From the NCBI GenBank assembly GCA_006937955.1, contig SSNP01000006.1, positions 4,807,400 through 4,871,399 on the forward strand: a DNA stretch of 64,000 nucleotides, in the 5' to 3' direction. Source of the DNA: Pachypanchax playfairii (taxonomy: Eukaryota; Chordata; Actinopteri; Cyprinodontiformes; Aplocheilidae). This document shows positions 11,987-31,551 of this stretch, piece by piece. Below the pieces are notes generated by a model that saw nothing but the letters and a program-made list of their open reading frames with translations, had not been told where the DNA came from and made no database searches. The position numbers were made by a program, and so were the translations under genes. Every line of letters starts with the position of its first letter. Within the stretch, counting starts at the first letter, position 1.

Positions 11987-13503
11987 TCATGAAGATTTGG
12001 TGTTCAGGACCTGAACAGTCTTGCGGCCATAGTGCCAGTAGCTGTATCCTGATGCTGCTGTGGTTACAGCTGTAATATACCTGGAACATCATAAACAGGA
12101 AGGACTGTATGTAAAAACAATCCAGATGTTCTGATTTGTTTCATTATTCAGTTTCAAATACTGTCTGAAATTATTTTAAAGTAAAGTGGATGTGTTAATA
12201 ATCCATCCAGTTACTTAATAATTAATTGATGCACTGCTGCCCCTAGTGGTGGTAACAAGAAAACACTGTCTCAAATACAAAGCAATCAAATAAAATCTAG
12301 ATAAAATGTAAACTCAAAGTATCCTTAAACTCAAATTGCAATCATTTACAGAACAAATTACTATTTTAATTAAATACAGTTATTATTAACCCATAAAGGC
12401 TTTTGATAAGTGCCACCAAAGCATGTAAACTAGAGCTTGAGGTTTTTAAATTGAATGAAACTTAACAGATTCATTTTGTTATTAAAACAGTTTTGCTAAT
12501 AAATACTAAACTAAATAACTGATTATTGGAGTTGTGCTCAAAAAGTAAAAAAAACTGAACCTATAAAAATATAAAAACTAACCTGGTATAAGATAGACCT
12601 TTATTCTTCTTGATGATGTCACAATAAATCTCCCTGGAAGTTGTTTTTTGTAATTTAATCATTAAACTCAAACTTTTACAGTCACCAAATCTCTAAAGAT
12701 GAGCAAAACTTCACACTGAGGTATTTTATTGGTAGTAAAAGCTGCATCGACTGCTCTGACCAGATCAAAAGGTCTGGATGTTTTTCATGGGAACAAGATG
12801 AGTTTGACTTTTAAATGCAGCCTTCTTGGCTGCAAAGCTGCAGCCACTCAGTGGACATGTCTGTAGTTCCAGACTGAGGCGGACGCTGGAGATCCTCCCT
12901 GAAACATGCGCTAACACTCATTAACAAGTCACAAGCCTTTTGGTTCCAGCAACAGCGTAACCTCTGCAGTCTTTCAAATGTTGCTTTCAGCAGCTTCAAT
13001 CCTTTTATAAAATATACAAATCAAGTGGGGGGGGTCACTCTTCAGATATCAGAACCAGTGCTACCTGTAAATACTAGAATGTGGATCATATGTTAACAAG
13101 TAGAGCTGCGGTCCCAACATTCTTGTGACACTGATTTAGCCTTGAGAGGTGATCAACTAAAGCAGACAAACTGAAAACAGGTATGTTCATTTTCTATAAC
13201 GCCCATCTGAGAAGTTTGTGAATGCACATCAAAGAGTTTGAGAATCTAATAACTCCTGTTAAAGTCCAGTAAAAATTATGTTACTGGAAAACAATTAAAC
13301 GTTTGTCCCAAGTCGGATTTCTACTCCAACTCACTGTGAATTTTAAATTAAAAATGATTCACCACACTCGACCCAAACAATGTGTCAGAACAAGCAGCAT
13401 TTATGTGCTTGACAGGAACGATGCCGTTTGTACTAATGTTTTTGTTATGACATTACACCGAAAAGTAAAACATATTGCAGCAATTAAAGGACAAATGGAT
13501 TAG

Positions 13504-13538
<35 letters not shown>

Positions 13539-16500
13539 CATAAACACTGCAGCAGGATGCTGTCTGTGTACTGGAAGACTGGAGCAGCCAGAGATGTTGC
13601 GACCAGGCAGAGCTGGATGGCTGTGTTCACCTGGAAGCAAATTAAACACGAGGAACTTAAACAAAAGAAGTAACAGAGTATTTACCACCATGTGGCAGAT
13701 AAAATTTGACTGTATTCTCCAATACACAGTATCTCCCCCTTCTCAAATTTCTTCTGTTTTTTGCCTTTTTGTCATCCTGAAATGTTTAAATTAGTAAACA
13801 ACGTTTGACATCAGACAAAAATAAACTGGGTAAATACAAAACACAGTTTTTAAATTATTTCATTTCTGAGAAGAAAAAGCTGTTCAAAACAATGAAAAAG
13901 TACAAAAACACCATGTTGATGAAACTAACATGGAACTTTTTGGAAGGTGTGTGTCACATTACATCAGGTGAAAAACTAGCATACCAACCAACACTCATCA
14001 TACAAACGCCCAAACATGAGGGTGGTAGTGTGATGGTCAGGGGCTTCTTTGCTGCTTCAGAACCTGTTCTTGATAAAACCATGAATTCTGCATCCAAATT
14101 TGGGAATAAAATCATTAAGAATTTTATCTATTTGCACGTGCTCATAAAAACAGAGCATGTTTTCTTTCACACGTTACTGAATGAACACTTTAAAGAGGGT
14201 GTAAAATCAGAGGAACTGTGGTTTATAATGCTTCAGATCAGGTGCTGATAAAACATTCTAAATGTAAATGTTTGGATGTGACGTGCTTGTCTCACCTTGC
14301 TGAAGAAAGTTGGCTTCAGCTGTGCTGTAGTGTAGCAGGGGTTAAAAAACTTACTAAGGGTCACCTGCAGGAGAAAAAAAAAACATTGAGTTCAAATGCA
14401 ACAAAGCTTGAAAAGAGGTCACCTGTTGATTTACCTGTTTTAAAATCTCATATTAAATGTTCGTACAAATATAAAACAGTTTCCACAAATTAATCTAAAT
14501 TATTTTTTGTTAAAAATGTCAGTTACAAAAACATTTTTCAGACCCTCTGAACATCAAAATAACTCTCAAGCACTTTTAAAATTAAACATATACAAACCAT
14601 GAACATTTCAACAGTTTTCTTAGGTTTTTATGAGGCAGATTTTGTGCAGAACATATGAGACTGTAGTTGGTTAGAGAGAAATGAGGAGGGTCTCACCGGT
14701 GGAGGTACAGTCTTGTATCGAACCCAGAAGACAGCAGCTATCAAACCAACGTCTCTGAATATCACCAACGCTGTCAGTGGAGCTGAAACAGAAGAAAACA
14801 AGTGATAAGAGTGTTGTTCTGCAGTTATTTAATGAATAAATGTCTGTAAAATCACATGTGAGACAAGAAGGAATTGAAAAACAGGATTGTTTTGTACCTG
14901 GGATGAGTTCAGCATAAGTGAGACTGACATATAAAACACTGATGAGAATCTTATCAGCCAGTGGATCAAGAGCACTGCCCAGAGCCGACTTCTGATTGGG
15001 CCACGTCCTCGCAATGTAACCATCCAGCTTAACAAGATGCAGGAAGGAAAATAAAGTGATGGCCTCCCCAAAACTATTGGAAATTTGTCTTAAGTTTTCT
15101 AAAGTTTTACCCAAAACTCAATCAGAATTGTAGATACATTTACAGCTTTTAAATGTGTCAAACGTTAGTTACCAGGTCAGTAGCTCCAGCCAGAGAGAAC
15201 AGAGCCAGACTGAGGTCAAAGTGCTGGTGGATGATCAGATAACCAAGATATGGAGCCAACAAGATCCGACACACGCACAGCAGGTTGGGGATCGTCCACG
15301 GGTTTTCATACTGGAAAAGTTACAAACACTGTGAGTTTACGAGTCAGACAACAGCACGGATTAGGACAACCAAAATATAAGAACTTGGTTTTGAAAACTT
15401 AAAAACATCTTCCTTAATGCCTTTTCATAGACGCCTCCTTTCGTTAGCTCTACTCATGGCTCTGGATGTTATTTCATTAGGGAATATAATCAGATTTTTA
15501 TTTCAGACCGACCAGTAAGAACTAATGTAAGTGGCTTCTACAAACCAGGCAGTCCGGAAGAACTCAAACATCAGGTGAACTCTGCAACATAATAAGCTGG
15601 ATTCAGACACCTTGACCAAAACTTCTACATGCACAAAGTTTAACATCTGTTAAAAGTTTAACTGTTTCTGCCTCTATCTCCTTTATTCAGGATGATCCAC
15701 TCACAAACACCTTGGCTTCGAAGAGCTGAAGAGAAGGTAAAATCAGCTTTGTGGTCCTTAATTCTTTCTTTGAGGCCATGCTCAGAGGTCCAGATCATCC
15801 AGCTTCCTGATCTGAAGGATTCATGCAGGTCAGCGGGAGGCCGAGTTCCTCCAGGCTACGAGTCAGACGGAGCACCTGTTATCCTTTCTAACACTGCTGG
15901 TTCCCTTCAAGATCCTTATTCAGACTCACTAAGCCTCTTCAGACGGGGGAGAACTGAGACTAACAGCTTTTAGAAGTTTCTTTTTGTGTCAGTGTTCTAA
16001 TCGTTTCAAAGTAAAGAGATGTAGGTGGAGTTACAGATGGTGAGAATCAAGTCATTTACGAAAATGATAAGTAATCGTGGATTTCTGGAAGATTTTTAGG
16101 TCAGAGCGATATGAAGTGGCGTGGCTGGTCAGAACCATCAAGATGAACCAATTTAAGTTTGTCAACAAAACAGTCTTAAAAAACGCTTAGATCAACATAT
16201 TAATTATAGTTTATAAATATACATAGATCCTGTAACAGTTAACAATAATGCAACAACAATTTGATATTTTTAGCTGAAAAAGTGGCAAATATCTTAAACT
16301 TTTATATACAAAAACAGACACAAACATTTTTTAAATAAGTGTTTCACACGATTGTGATTAAGATGTTGCTTTAAGTTGTCATGACCTCAATACCAGGGAC
16401 AGTGATACAAATATTTGTTTTTACATAAATGATACAAGAATCTTATCACAAAAATAAAGATCATACATGACACTAATAACGGATGATGTCATTAAAACAA

Positions 16501-17139
16501 AGATTAAAAGGGAAATATCTGCACATCTGTTCACTGTACAGGTCAGTTCAGGGTTCTCACTGTCTTGTTTAGGGTCCAGCTGTCATTTTAAAAACTTTCA
16601 GGTTTCATCGAGCTTCAGGCCATAAATACTAACAGAGGTTTCTACCTGAAAACTTAATAAAAATGGTTAAAAGTCTGTTTGGTCACGTGTTTCCTGAGAG
16701 GTTTTAGACTCACCAGCTCTTTGAACTTGAACAGTCCGTGTCCCGGTATCAGACCCGCTTCATCGCGATCCGCGGATCCAGATTTATCTGCTGCCTCTTC
16801 GGCCTTTCTGCTGCAGAGTCCTCGAACTCTGGAGGTCAACAGGGACTGAAGACCGACCGGAAGACCGGCCGGTGACCTCTCCAGACCTCCTTGGTGCACG
16901 TGGCGCGCGGGCCAGGGAGCCCATTTTAACTCCCCAGTCCGGCTGTCGGTCCATTTCAGTCTGGAGAACCGTAAGCCGCTCACCTGAGGCTGCGTCACCC
17001 TAACGGTGACAGGTGTGTGTCCCAGCCGCCATAATGCAGGCGCGAGCCGACACACACCCGCAAAGCGCGCGGACTCGAGGCAGGGACTGACTGTATTATA
17101 AAACAAAGGAGCGGAAATCTGCCGAAAGCACGTTAACAT
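11987..17139 (-). CDS. crls1: cardiolipin synthase 1, complete, 7 coding exons
   Basis: CRLS1 joins CDP-diacylglycerol to phosphatidylglycerol to make cardiolipin in the inner mitochondrial membrane. Coding exons: 17139-16714, 15310-15173, 15027-14898, 14782-14697, 14364-14296, 13630-13539, 12080-11987. All introns are GT/AG and the phases join into 344 codons. Residues 1-142 (exon 1) are Arg-rich with few acids at the start, fitting a mitochondrial presequence. Exon 2 begins YENPWTIPN, the conserved entry to the catalytic domain. The CDP-alcohol phosphotransferase signature D-x2-DG-x2-AR-x9-G-x3-D-x3-D is complete: D187, D190, G191, A194, R195, G205, D209, D213. Hydrophobic segments at about 152-169, 215-231, 235-253 and 287-302 are membrane spans. 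Exon 7 ends with [15 protein letters not shown], like the human [12 protein letters not shown]. The human protein has 301 residues, so exon 1 is about 40 longer here. The start is the ATG at 17139; a GTG six bases upstream was rejected. Confidence 0.95.
12235..12250 (-). promoter_or_regulatory. CTCF-like motif
   Basis: The minus strand reads CCACTAGGGGCAGCAG, close to the CTCF core (CCAC/G-N-AGGGGGCAG) with one G fewer. It lies just upstream (gene sense) of crls1 exon 7, in intron 6. Motif match only. Confidence 0.3.
13508..13535. repeat. (AC)n microsatellite abutting the crls1 exon 6 donor
   Basis: In the gene's sense, exon 6 ends TTATG and the intron opens GTAAC followed directly by about 14 AC repeats. 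It thus begins about 3 bases inside the intron. Confidence 0.95.
13985..14100 (+). mobile_element. Tc1/mariner transposase relic in crls1 intron 5
   Basis: In one + strand frame the segment [20 protein letters not shown] (about 14003-14062), followed by a TMNSA block, matches the conserved Tc1 transposase stretch around 'KHGGGSVMVWGCFAASGPG...GTMNSA'. The rest of the transposase is not recognisable, so this is an old decayed fragment. It is unrelated in age to the intact element at 46523-48124 and lies antisense to crls1. Confidence 0.65.
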
Positions 17140-17260
17140 CTTCACGCGCTACCGACCCGCCGCCATTGTGTCATTGTGTTATGATCATTGTGTCAAGTTC
17201 TGAGTTCAACAGCAGCCCTGCTCGAGCCAGCAGGCTGCCATGTTGCCGTAAATCGATCCG
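16740..17260 (-). promoter_or_regulatory. crls1: crls1 CpG-rich promoter and first exon region
   Basis: A GC- and CpG-rich island in an AT-rich neighbourhood covers exon 1 and the bases just upstream of the start. A GCCGCCATT motif at about 17159-17167 and GGCTGCCATGTTG at about 17233-17245 resemble YY1 sites, often found near TATA-less starts. No TATA box is seen. The transcription start is inferred to lie between 17145 and 17260. Confidence 0.5.
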
Positions 17261-17645
17261 GCAAAGGATGTCGTAAAATGTTTTTCTTTTGAAAAGTTCC
17301 ACTGTTTATCTGCTTTTTTCCTTTCCTCCAAATTATAAAAAATACAGCACGGAACATTTTAAAGCTATGTCAGATACAAAAAGCTTTAAATGTATTTTAA
17401 CGATACCTTTCAAAATAAGAGATGTATCAAAGAATTTTATTTTCAAATGTATAATCACTTAATGTGTGCACTGTACAAACAAAGAAGCCACATGTACACT
17501 ATTCAGATTGAAATAAAGTTAAAACCTCAGATCAAGACCTCAAATAATCCTTAACCATGTCACAGCATCTTTCAAAACAACAAACAGGTTTTAGACATTG
17601 AAAGCAACACAGACTGCATCACAAGTTAAACGTAAACAGTTATGT

Positions 17646-17651
17646 TTTATT
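17646..17651 (-). terminator. mcm8: candidate mcm8 polyadenylation signal
   Basis: AATAAA on the minus strand, about 290 bp after the mcm8 stop codon and about 0.5 kb before the crls1 start. A usual 3' UTR length. Confidence 0.5.
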
Positions 17652-17940
17652 AGATTTAACATTTATAAATGGTAACAAAAACTGCTTTACAAACTAAAGT
17701 GTATCCTTAAAAATAATATCAATTTAAACAGATCTATTCGTGTATAAAAGCATAAAGTAAGTAAAGTACAAAACCTTGCTTTTCTGAAGGTTCTCCCTGA
17801 GTTTTGACTTGTTGTGGTGTCTTTGGATGGTCACGGTCCATTTCCACTTGTTCTTTTTTACATAGGATTAACCATAAATAACCATACACTGACCTTGTAG
17901 CAAAGTCTATATATTCTGGATGTGCTTCAGGTGTCAGTAT

Positions 17941-25578
<7,638 letters not shown>

Positions 25579-25639
25579 TCCCTTGGAAATAAACAACAAC
25601 ATTTCTAAAACTCCAGCTTCTTGATGCTGCTAAAGCAGA

Positions 25640-25812
25640 TGTGTCCAGTCCTGGTCCTTGAGGTCCACTACCCTGCCAGGTTTAGGTGGTTCTCTGCTCC
25701 TGTGTGATTAACCACTGGGTGAAGTGTGTTGGAGTAAAAATCAAACAAACAACAAAAAATCAACTAAATTTGCAGGATAGTGGCCTTCAAAGACCAGAAT
25801 TAGGTATCACCA
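25640..25812. mobile_element. small inverted-repeat element just upstream of the mcm8 first coding exon
   Basis: The left end (gtgtccagtcctggtccttg, then aggtccactaccctgc) and the reverse complement of the right end (ggtgatacctaattctggtc, then tttgaaggccactatcctgc) are related over about 35 bp. The 'tcctggtcct...ggtgtgttgga' type of core is a frequent fish MITE. It lies in the presumed 5' UTR intron of mcm8. Confidence 0.6.
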
Positions 25813-26212
25813 TTCTCAAGGACGACCGTATTCATTTACTCTGGCTTCAGTAAAATAAAACGCAGTAATTTATTGCACATAGTTTTAACGTCAGCTGAAA
25901 TGTGCCTGTGTCTATGGGTACATAGTTTTCCTTCTAAACGCAGAACAACAACGATAAAAAGTCGTAATATTTACTGCAAACTCATATTATGACATCTGTT
26001 CGGACTGGTTTTGAACACTTTGTGACAGAGAAACGACGTATCATTGACGTGTTTTACGTTAAAATCTCATGACAGTGACAATAAGATGTACCAACCTTTC
26101 GTTTTGACTCGATTGAGCTAATGCATTTTTTATGATGACAAACCAACGTTCAGAACTAAACAATAATAAATTTGTTACACGGAACGTCTGTTAGTAAACA
26201 AACTGTTAAAAG

Positions 26213-26368
26213 TTCCCGCTAGTGGTCTTCTTCTTCTTCTTTCATTCCCGACCAACGTTTCAAGCATTAAGAGGTTTGACTGCCCCCTATAGGACGCGGA
26301 TTGTACTACATATTTTGTATTGAAACTGAGAAAATAACCAGTTTGTTTTTATTTTGTGGCGCGGGAAA
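26213..26368 (-). promoter_or_regulatory. mcm8: mcm8 promoter region with E2F-like sites
   Basis: About 0.6-0.8 kb upstream of the start codon. TTTCCCGCGC (minus strand, 26359-26368) matches the E2F consensus TTTSSCGC, and TTCCCGC (plus strand, 26213-26219) is a near match. MCM genes are classic E2F targets, which fits. The transcription start is not visible; a noncoding first exon between about 25815 and 26210 is inferred. Confidence 0.45.
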
Positions 26369-26399
26369 GCGTTTAGAACAGAAAAATAAATGAAATCAG

Positions 26400-28610
26400 T
26401 TTTTGGCTTACATAATCTGTAATTCTTAAGTGTTTTAAATTATATGAACCATCTTAACATTAAGTTTCATGAAGCCCTCTGGCTCCATCTTCTGGTTAAA
26501 TTTGTTTTTACATTACATTAAAAAAAATTACAATTTTCTGAGTTTGTAACATTAAAAATGTTAGTTATTATCTCAAACTTCATGTCACTATGGATTATTG
26601 TGCAAAAAAACCAAAACAAACATATTGACTACAAATACAGCTACATTCAAACAGCAAACATAAACACACTGTGGCAGAAGACACCAAGCATAGTCACTCA
26701 ACCTTTTTCAACAAAGGCTGATAAAAATCCATTTCCACGGTACTGGATTCAAGATAAAACTGCAGTGTTTGTGGTCAAATTGGAGACCTTAAAAATGCAG
26801 CAGAAAAGTAAACACATTCCTAAACTAAAAAAGGGTTTACACAAAGAAAACTTTAGCGTAAACATACACTCTCACACTCTCTCAAGTGAGTGGTTTTGAT
26901 GAGATCAAGAAGCACAATGAACACTGAGAAAAATCAATACCTGAACGAGTGTGGCCCTTAGTAGTTAGAGGTAATAACACAGGACACACACAATCACAAA
27001 GACAAACACAGACACGTATAAAAAAGAAGGACAGATAGTGGAATTGGTTGCTGCAGATGGTTGTAAAGGTCAGAAACTACTTGTGTGAGAAAATCAGCAA
27101 AATAATAAAAATGCAGAGCAGGATATGTCTCCTAATTCTTGTTAAAATCATTGAAATAGAACTGATGAATTAAGGTTTATGTGTCTCTCTCTTCAAGGTG
27201 TCTCCTCTATGACAACTTGTATTTTCAGGAGAATAACTGCAGAAGCTACAAATCTTGGCAGGAGCTGAAGGGCTAACAATCACAACAGAGAGATGGATGT
27301 GGAGACGATGAAGAGCCTCACCACTCAGCCAGACGTTTAACTTTTACATGATCAATCAAAGACAGATCAATGCGAATTCAAGGCAGTTTGGCAAACGAAG
27401 ATTTCATTTTTCAGCAGTTTGTTCTGAAGCCAGACCTCAGGGTCATAAAGTCCAGTAGGTGTGTCACTACAGCTGACATGAAACGAGAATGATTTAAAAG
27501 AGTCAGAGGTGAAAGAGGCGACATGCTGACATAAAGCCTGACTTATTTTATAGCATCTGGTTTGAATGTTTCTTCTTAATAAGTTGGAGTTTGAAGCAAA
27601 ATATAAATATCTGGTCTATTTTCTTCATTTTCTACCTGATATCAAACCTAGTTTTATTATGTGCAAACTGTTTTTCTGCCCGTCTGACAGTGTTTTCCTG
27701 ATGTCTCACACTTCGTGCAACTTGAAAACAAAATTTCTGAGAAATCATAATGATGTCTAAAATATAACAGCAAACAGATGTTGAGTGAAAAGTAAAATAT
27801 ATTTTATGCAAGACAACAGGTGTTATTATTTATATTCATGTAACACTGAAATATGTGGTGAGGAAAATAAAAATTCATTGAATATAATTTGTGACAGAGT
27901 GGGTGGCTGCACGGAGGAAACATGCACTCATTTAAAAGTGCTTGTTATAAAATAGAATCATATTTGGTGACTCATGTCTGATTATTGTTACCAATATTGA
28001 TCCAGCAGCATTTTGCACTTACATGGTGTCCGTTAGAGACAGAGAAAGAAGTTTAACAATTCAGAAATCTATTTTGTGCTGTGAAAACATTAGATGATGG
28101 CTGTTCTTTAACTGCTTTAACTTGAAATCACATGCAAGTGGTGTAAATCTGACACTAACAGTCTCCCTGAGAGTGTTTAGTGGTTGTCTCATAAAAGGAA
28201 AAGGTTTGTAGAAAAATTTATAACTAATTCTAAAATGTTGAAATTAGCAGTAATTTGCTGTGAGGAAATGTGCATCACATGTTCAAAGAGATGAACAATT
28301 CAGGAACTGCAGCTCATAGAGACCAGCATGATGAGTGTAGGCGGGAGGCTGTCACCGGTTTGTTGCAACAAGAAATTGAACTGCCAAACCATCACAGTCC
28401 TTTTCTCTGCAGAAAAATGACTGAATGCGGAATCTGCACAATGTCGACTTATGTTGTGTTACTCAAAAAAGATCTGATACCATTTAAAAATAAACAGAAG
28501 CAGTTCAATGACCAGCAGGAAGGTGATTTCTAAACTGTTATGAAACTGGATTAATTTCAGTCACATTTATCTGCTTGTGATTCTTGTGCAAATGAAATAG
28601 ATAAACAAAA
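26400..28610. other. intergenic, no feature recognised
   Basis: The position right of the mcm8 promoter. Human TRMT6 lies head to head with MCM8, but no TRMT6 exon is seen here on the + strand. AT-rich DNA with no supported exon. Confidence 0.5.
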
Positions 28611-28611
28611 G

Positions 28612-28662
<51 letters not shown>

Positions 28663-28734
28663 CGAGAGAGAGAGCGAGAGAAAGAGCGAGAGAGAGAGAC
28701 AGAGACAGAGAGAGAGGCAGAGCAAGAGCGAGAA
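28611..28734. repeat. (GA)n microsatellite with GACA/GCGA interruptions
   Basis: About 120 bp of AG/AC dinucleotide repeat. Leucine/serine-rich open frames on the minus strand here are artefacts of the repeat. Confidence 0.95.
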
Positions 28735-29325
28735 CTTTTTGACCATCACTGGAAGAAAAAAATGACAAAACAAAAATCTAAAATGTGAAAGGACAGTCCT
28801 TCTTCTCTTTCTGCTGAGCTCCCTTCATCACATGCACTCAGTCACAACAGCTTTCAAACTCCCATCTCAGGTTATATAAACACTTCAGTGCAGAGATCTC
28901 TGCCAAAGTCCTTTTCATAAAAAAGCAAAACAAAAGGTTTGCATTTAAAAGAGCAACATATAGCCTGAAACAACTTTAAACAAACCTTATAATATCACTA
29001 TAGTTCAGTGCAAATTGACTGTTTTTTGCCAAAGTAAAAAAAACAGTCATCAGTACAAAGTTCACTAAAGGTCATGGCATTGCTCACCTATTATCTATTT
29101 TAACATTATTTAATCAAAAGACTAAATTGGTTTGATCAAAACATTCCAGCAGCTTTTAAAAACAAAACTAAAAACAGAAAAAGTAAATAAATGTTCTTAA
29201 TAAACGTATAGAACGCTACTTTACATCAGTTGTAAACATCATCTCTACAACACAGTCTGGAAAACAAGACAACATACTGTGTTTGCAGGCCAGCAGCTCC
29301 TGGATCAGTTTAGTGATGATCTGAA
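28735..29325. other. intergenic, no feature recognised
   Basis: AT-rich, no supported feature. Confidence 0.5.
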
Positions 29326-29422
29326 GGTCCACACGAAGACACCTGCTGAAGGTCCACATGAAGACACCTGCTGACGGTCCACACGAAGACACCTGCTGAA
29401 GGTCCACATGAAGACACCTGAA
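29326..29422. repeat. 25-bp tandem repeat, four copies
   Basis: Four copies of ggtccacacgaagacacctg + ctgaa at 29326, 29351, 29376 and 29401 (the last partial). Copies 1 and 3 share acacg/ctgaa and copies 2 and 4 share acatg, so the array looks like a doubling of a 50-bp pair. Confidence 0.9.
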
Positions 29423-31551
29423 GGGACACAAACTGAAACTTGTCTCTGCAAGCAGCACCTTCAATTCAGCCTGAAGAAAATGTCAAGGACTTTTTCTTTC
29501 TCTTCAGCCCATTTTCAGTTTTGAACACAAATTACTCGGATGACACATCGTTGCTCTTTGCTTTTCTATCTGTCTGTGTTTAAAAGCGAGACATATAGTC
29601 GTCTCTGCTTTTCACAAAAAAAGACCAATCAAAGACCTTTAGCTTTCATCTCCTCTCCTTACAGTCAGTTTAACTCACATCCGTATACAAAAGGTCAAAA
29701 GATATCTGTCAATTTATTCACACTTTTTCCATTATTTAGTTTGACTTTCATAAGATGTCCATGTATTTTCTGCAGTTTACACGAGTCTGAGTACAGAACC
29801 CAGTTCCCTGCACCAGGTGGTCCATCCAGTGGGGCATGTCTGACCCGGTTCCTCTGATAGACGTGCAGAAAGTTACTTTATTTTATTTTGGTTAACACAT
29901 AAACAGAAGAACGTCACAGATACAACAATAACATCAGAATTACAACCAAATTAGAAACAGGCTTTTTTTAATCAACTCTAATCTCCACCTGAAATCACCA
30001 GCTGATAAACTCTTCATTAAGTATTTACACTAGTCAAAATCTCACATTTTTAAACAAAGAAATATCGTCTTTTATGCAAATTCCATATTTATTAAGTACT
30101 TGATGCCTAAGATAAGTTTTAAATCTTTTTTCGTCAGATTCTCAGTTTCACACCAAGAACAGAAACACATTGATTTTAAACGAGTTCCTGCTTTTATGCT
30201 TTCAGAAATAAAAAAAACTCTGAGATTAAAACAATTATCCCTTAATTTGTAGTAGTCTTTAATGTATTTATTAGTTACTTTATGAATAATCTTTTTTATT
30301 TTGACTTTTACAAGTCAAGTTATTTGAAAGGATGTTTGTAAAGTAGCTTATCAACTTCAACTGGCTTCTTTTAGTGACAGTTTTGTGTTGAGCTTCTCTG
30401 GAGAGTTGATCCATCTTTCACAGTTAGCTGCAAACCACATTAGCACCTGCAAAAAATATTTGTGTAATAAAAAATAATTTAAAATTGATCATAAACCATT
30501 CTGCTTTAGTTCTGATTTAATTTTTAGATTTTATTTGTTGTAATCTTTTGATGTTTGTATTGTTTTGTGGTTCTTTCCATAATGGATTATTATTTTAATT
30601 CATCTGCCTGTTTCCTGGTTTATTTGTACTAGTGTTCTCAGCTCTCCTTCACATCATCCGATGAGCCAGATGCAAACGCTTCATCACTCCTGAATCTGAG
30701 ATGTTACAATCGACTCTTTTCTCCAGCTTGTTTCCAGAGATGCTGAAGATGCTGCGTTCCAAAGGAGTTGTTTATTTAAAAGAGATGACGGAGCCTTCTG
30801 CCAATCCAAAGTCACATTCCCAAAGTCCACTCCTGCTTTAGTCCAAATAATTTATTGTTTTAGTGCCCACAAAATGATTATTATGAAACAGACAAGTTGC
30901 AAATGCCTGAGTGGGTGTTTGGATCTTTTGTGTTTGCATATGCAAATTTAACAAAGAGTTTCTTTCATTCATCAGTTTTAAAGCAGAAAGGATGGAATAA
31001 CACAAAACAACCGTGTTCACGTGGTAATTATCTCATAACAAAGTGCCTCTTTACAAGCCTCTGATTAAAACTGCAAGACTGAAATGAAATGCTCAGTTTA
31101 TATATAATATTTATTATTATATATATATATATAACATTTATATAGATTTTTGGGGAGAAATGTAAACACGTCACTTCGCTTATTAATTGTAGAGTTTAGT
31201 TTTGTTTAAGAAATACAATTAAAATCTAATTGCAAGACAAAAGTTCTAGAAGATTCCACTGACAATGAGGAAAATAAAAATCAACAGCATCCTTCACGCG
31301 TCATCGAGTTTTTTCTGCTGCTCTGTGTTTCAGAAAGCTGATGGTTGTCTATAAAACTGAAATGTGACTCATGAAGGACACGAGTTCTCAAGTTACAACG
31401 TAACACCAGGTTTTATAGTTCTTCAACAAATACATTTAAAGTTAGATTTTAACATAAAATTAACAGGTTCAGACCAATCATTACTGCACATTTTATTAGC
31501 CCCTGGTTGCCATGGTGATGCAACATTTATTCACACTTAAAGACTAAAGTG
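29423..31551. other. intergenic, no feature recognised
   Basis: AT-rich DNA, including a short AT tract at about 31105-31140. No supported exon or RNA. Confidence 0.5.

Noticed and set aside
12069..12080. Alternative acceptor (TTACAG) inside crls1 exon 7
   Set aside because: Using it breaks the reading frame; the CCAG acceptor at 12081-12082 keeps W-Y-I-T-A and the conserved HYGRKTVQV end.
13805..14248. 147-residue open frame in crls1 intron 5 as a gene
   Set aside because: Only a short Tc1 transposase relic is recognisable; the rest is AT-rich chance frame.
17139..17145. GTG start two codons upstream of the crls1 ATG
   Set aside because: Nuclear vertebrate gene; the ATG at 17139 gives a presequence-like MLTCF start comparable to human MLALR.
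28538..28773. Leu/Ser-rich open frames
   Set aside because: Direct product of the GA microsatellite.
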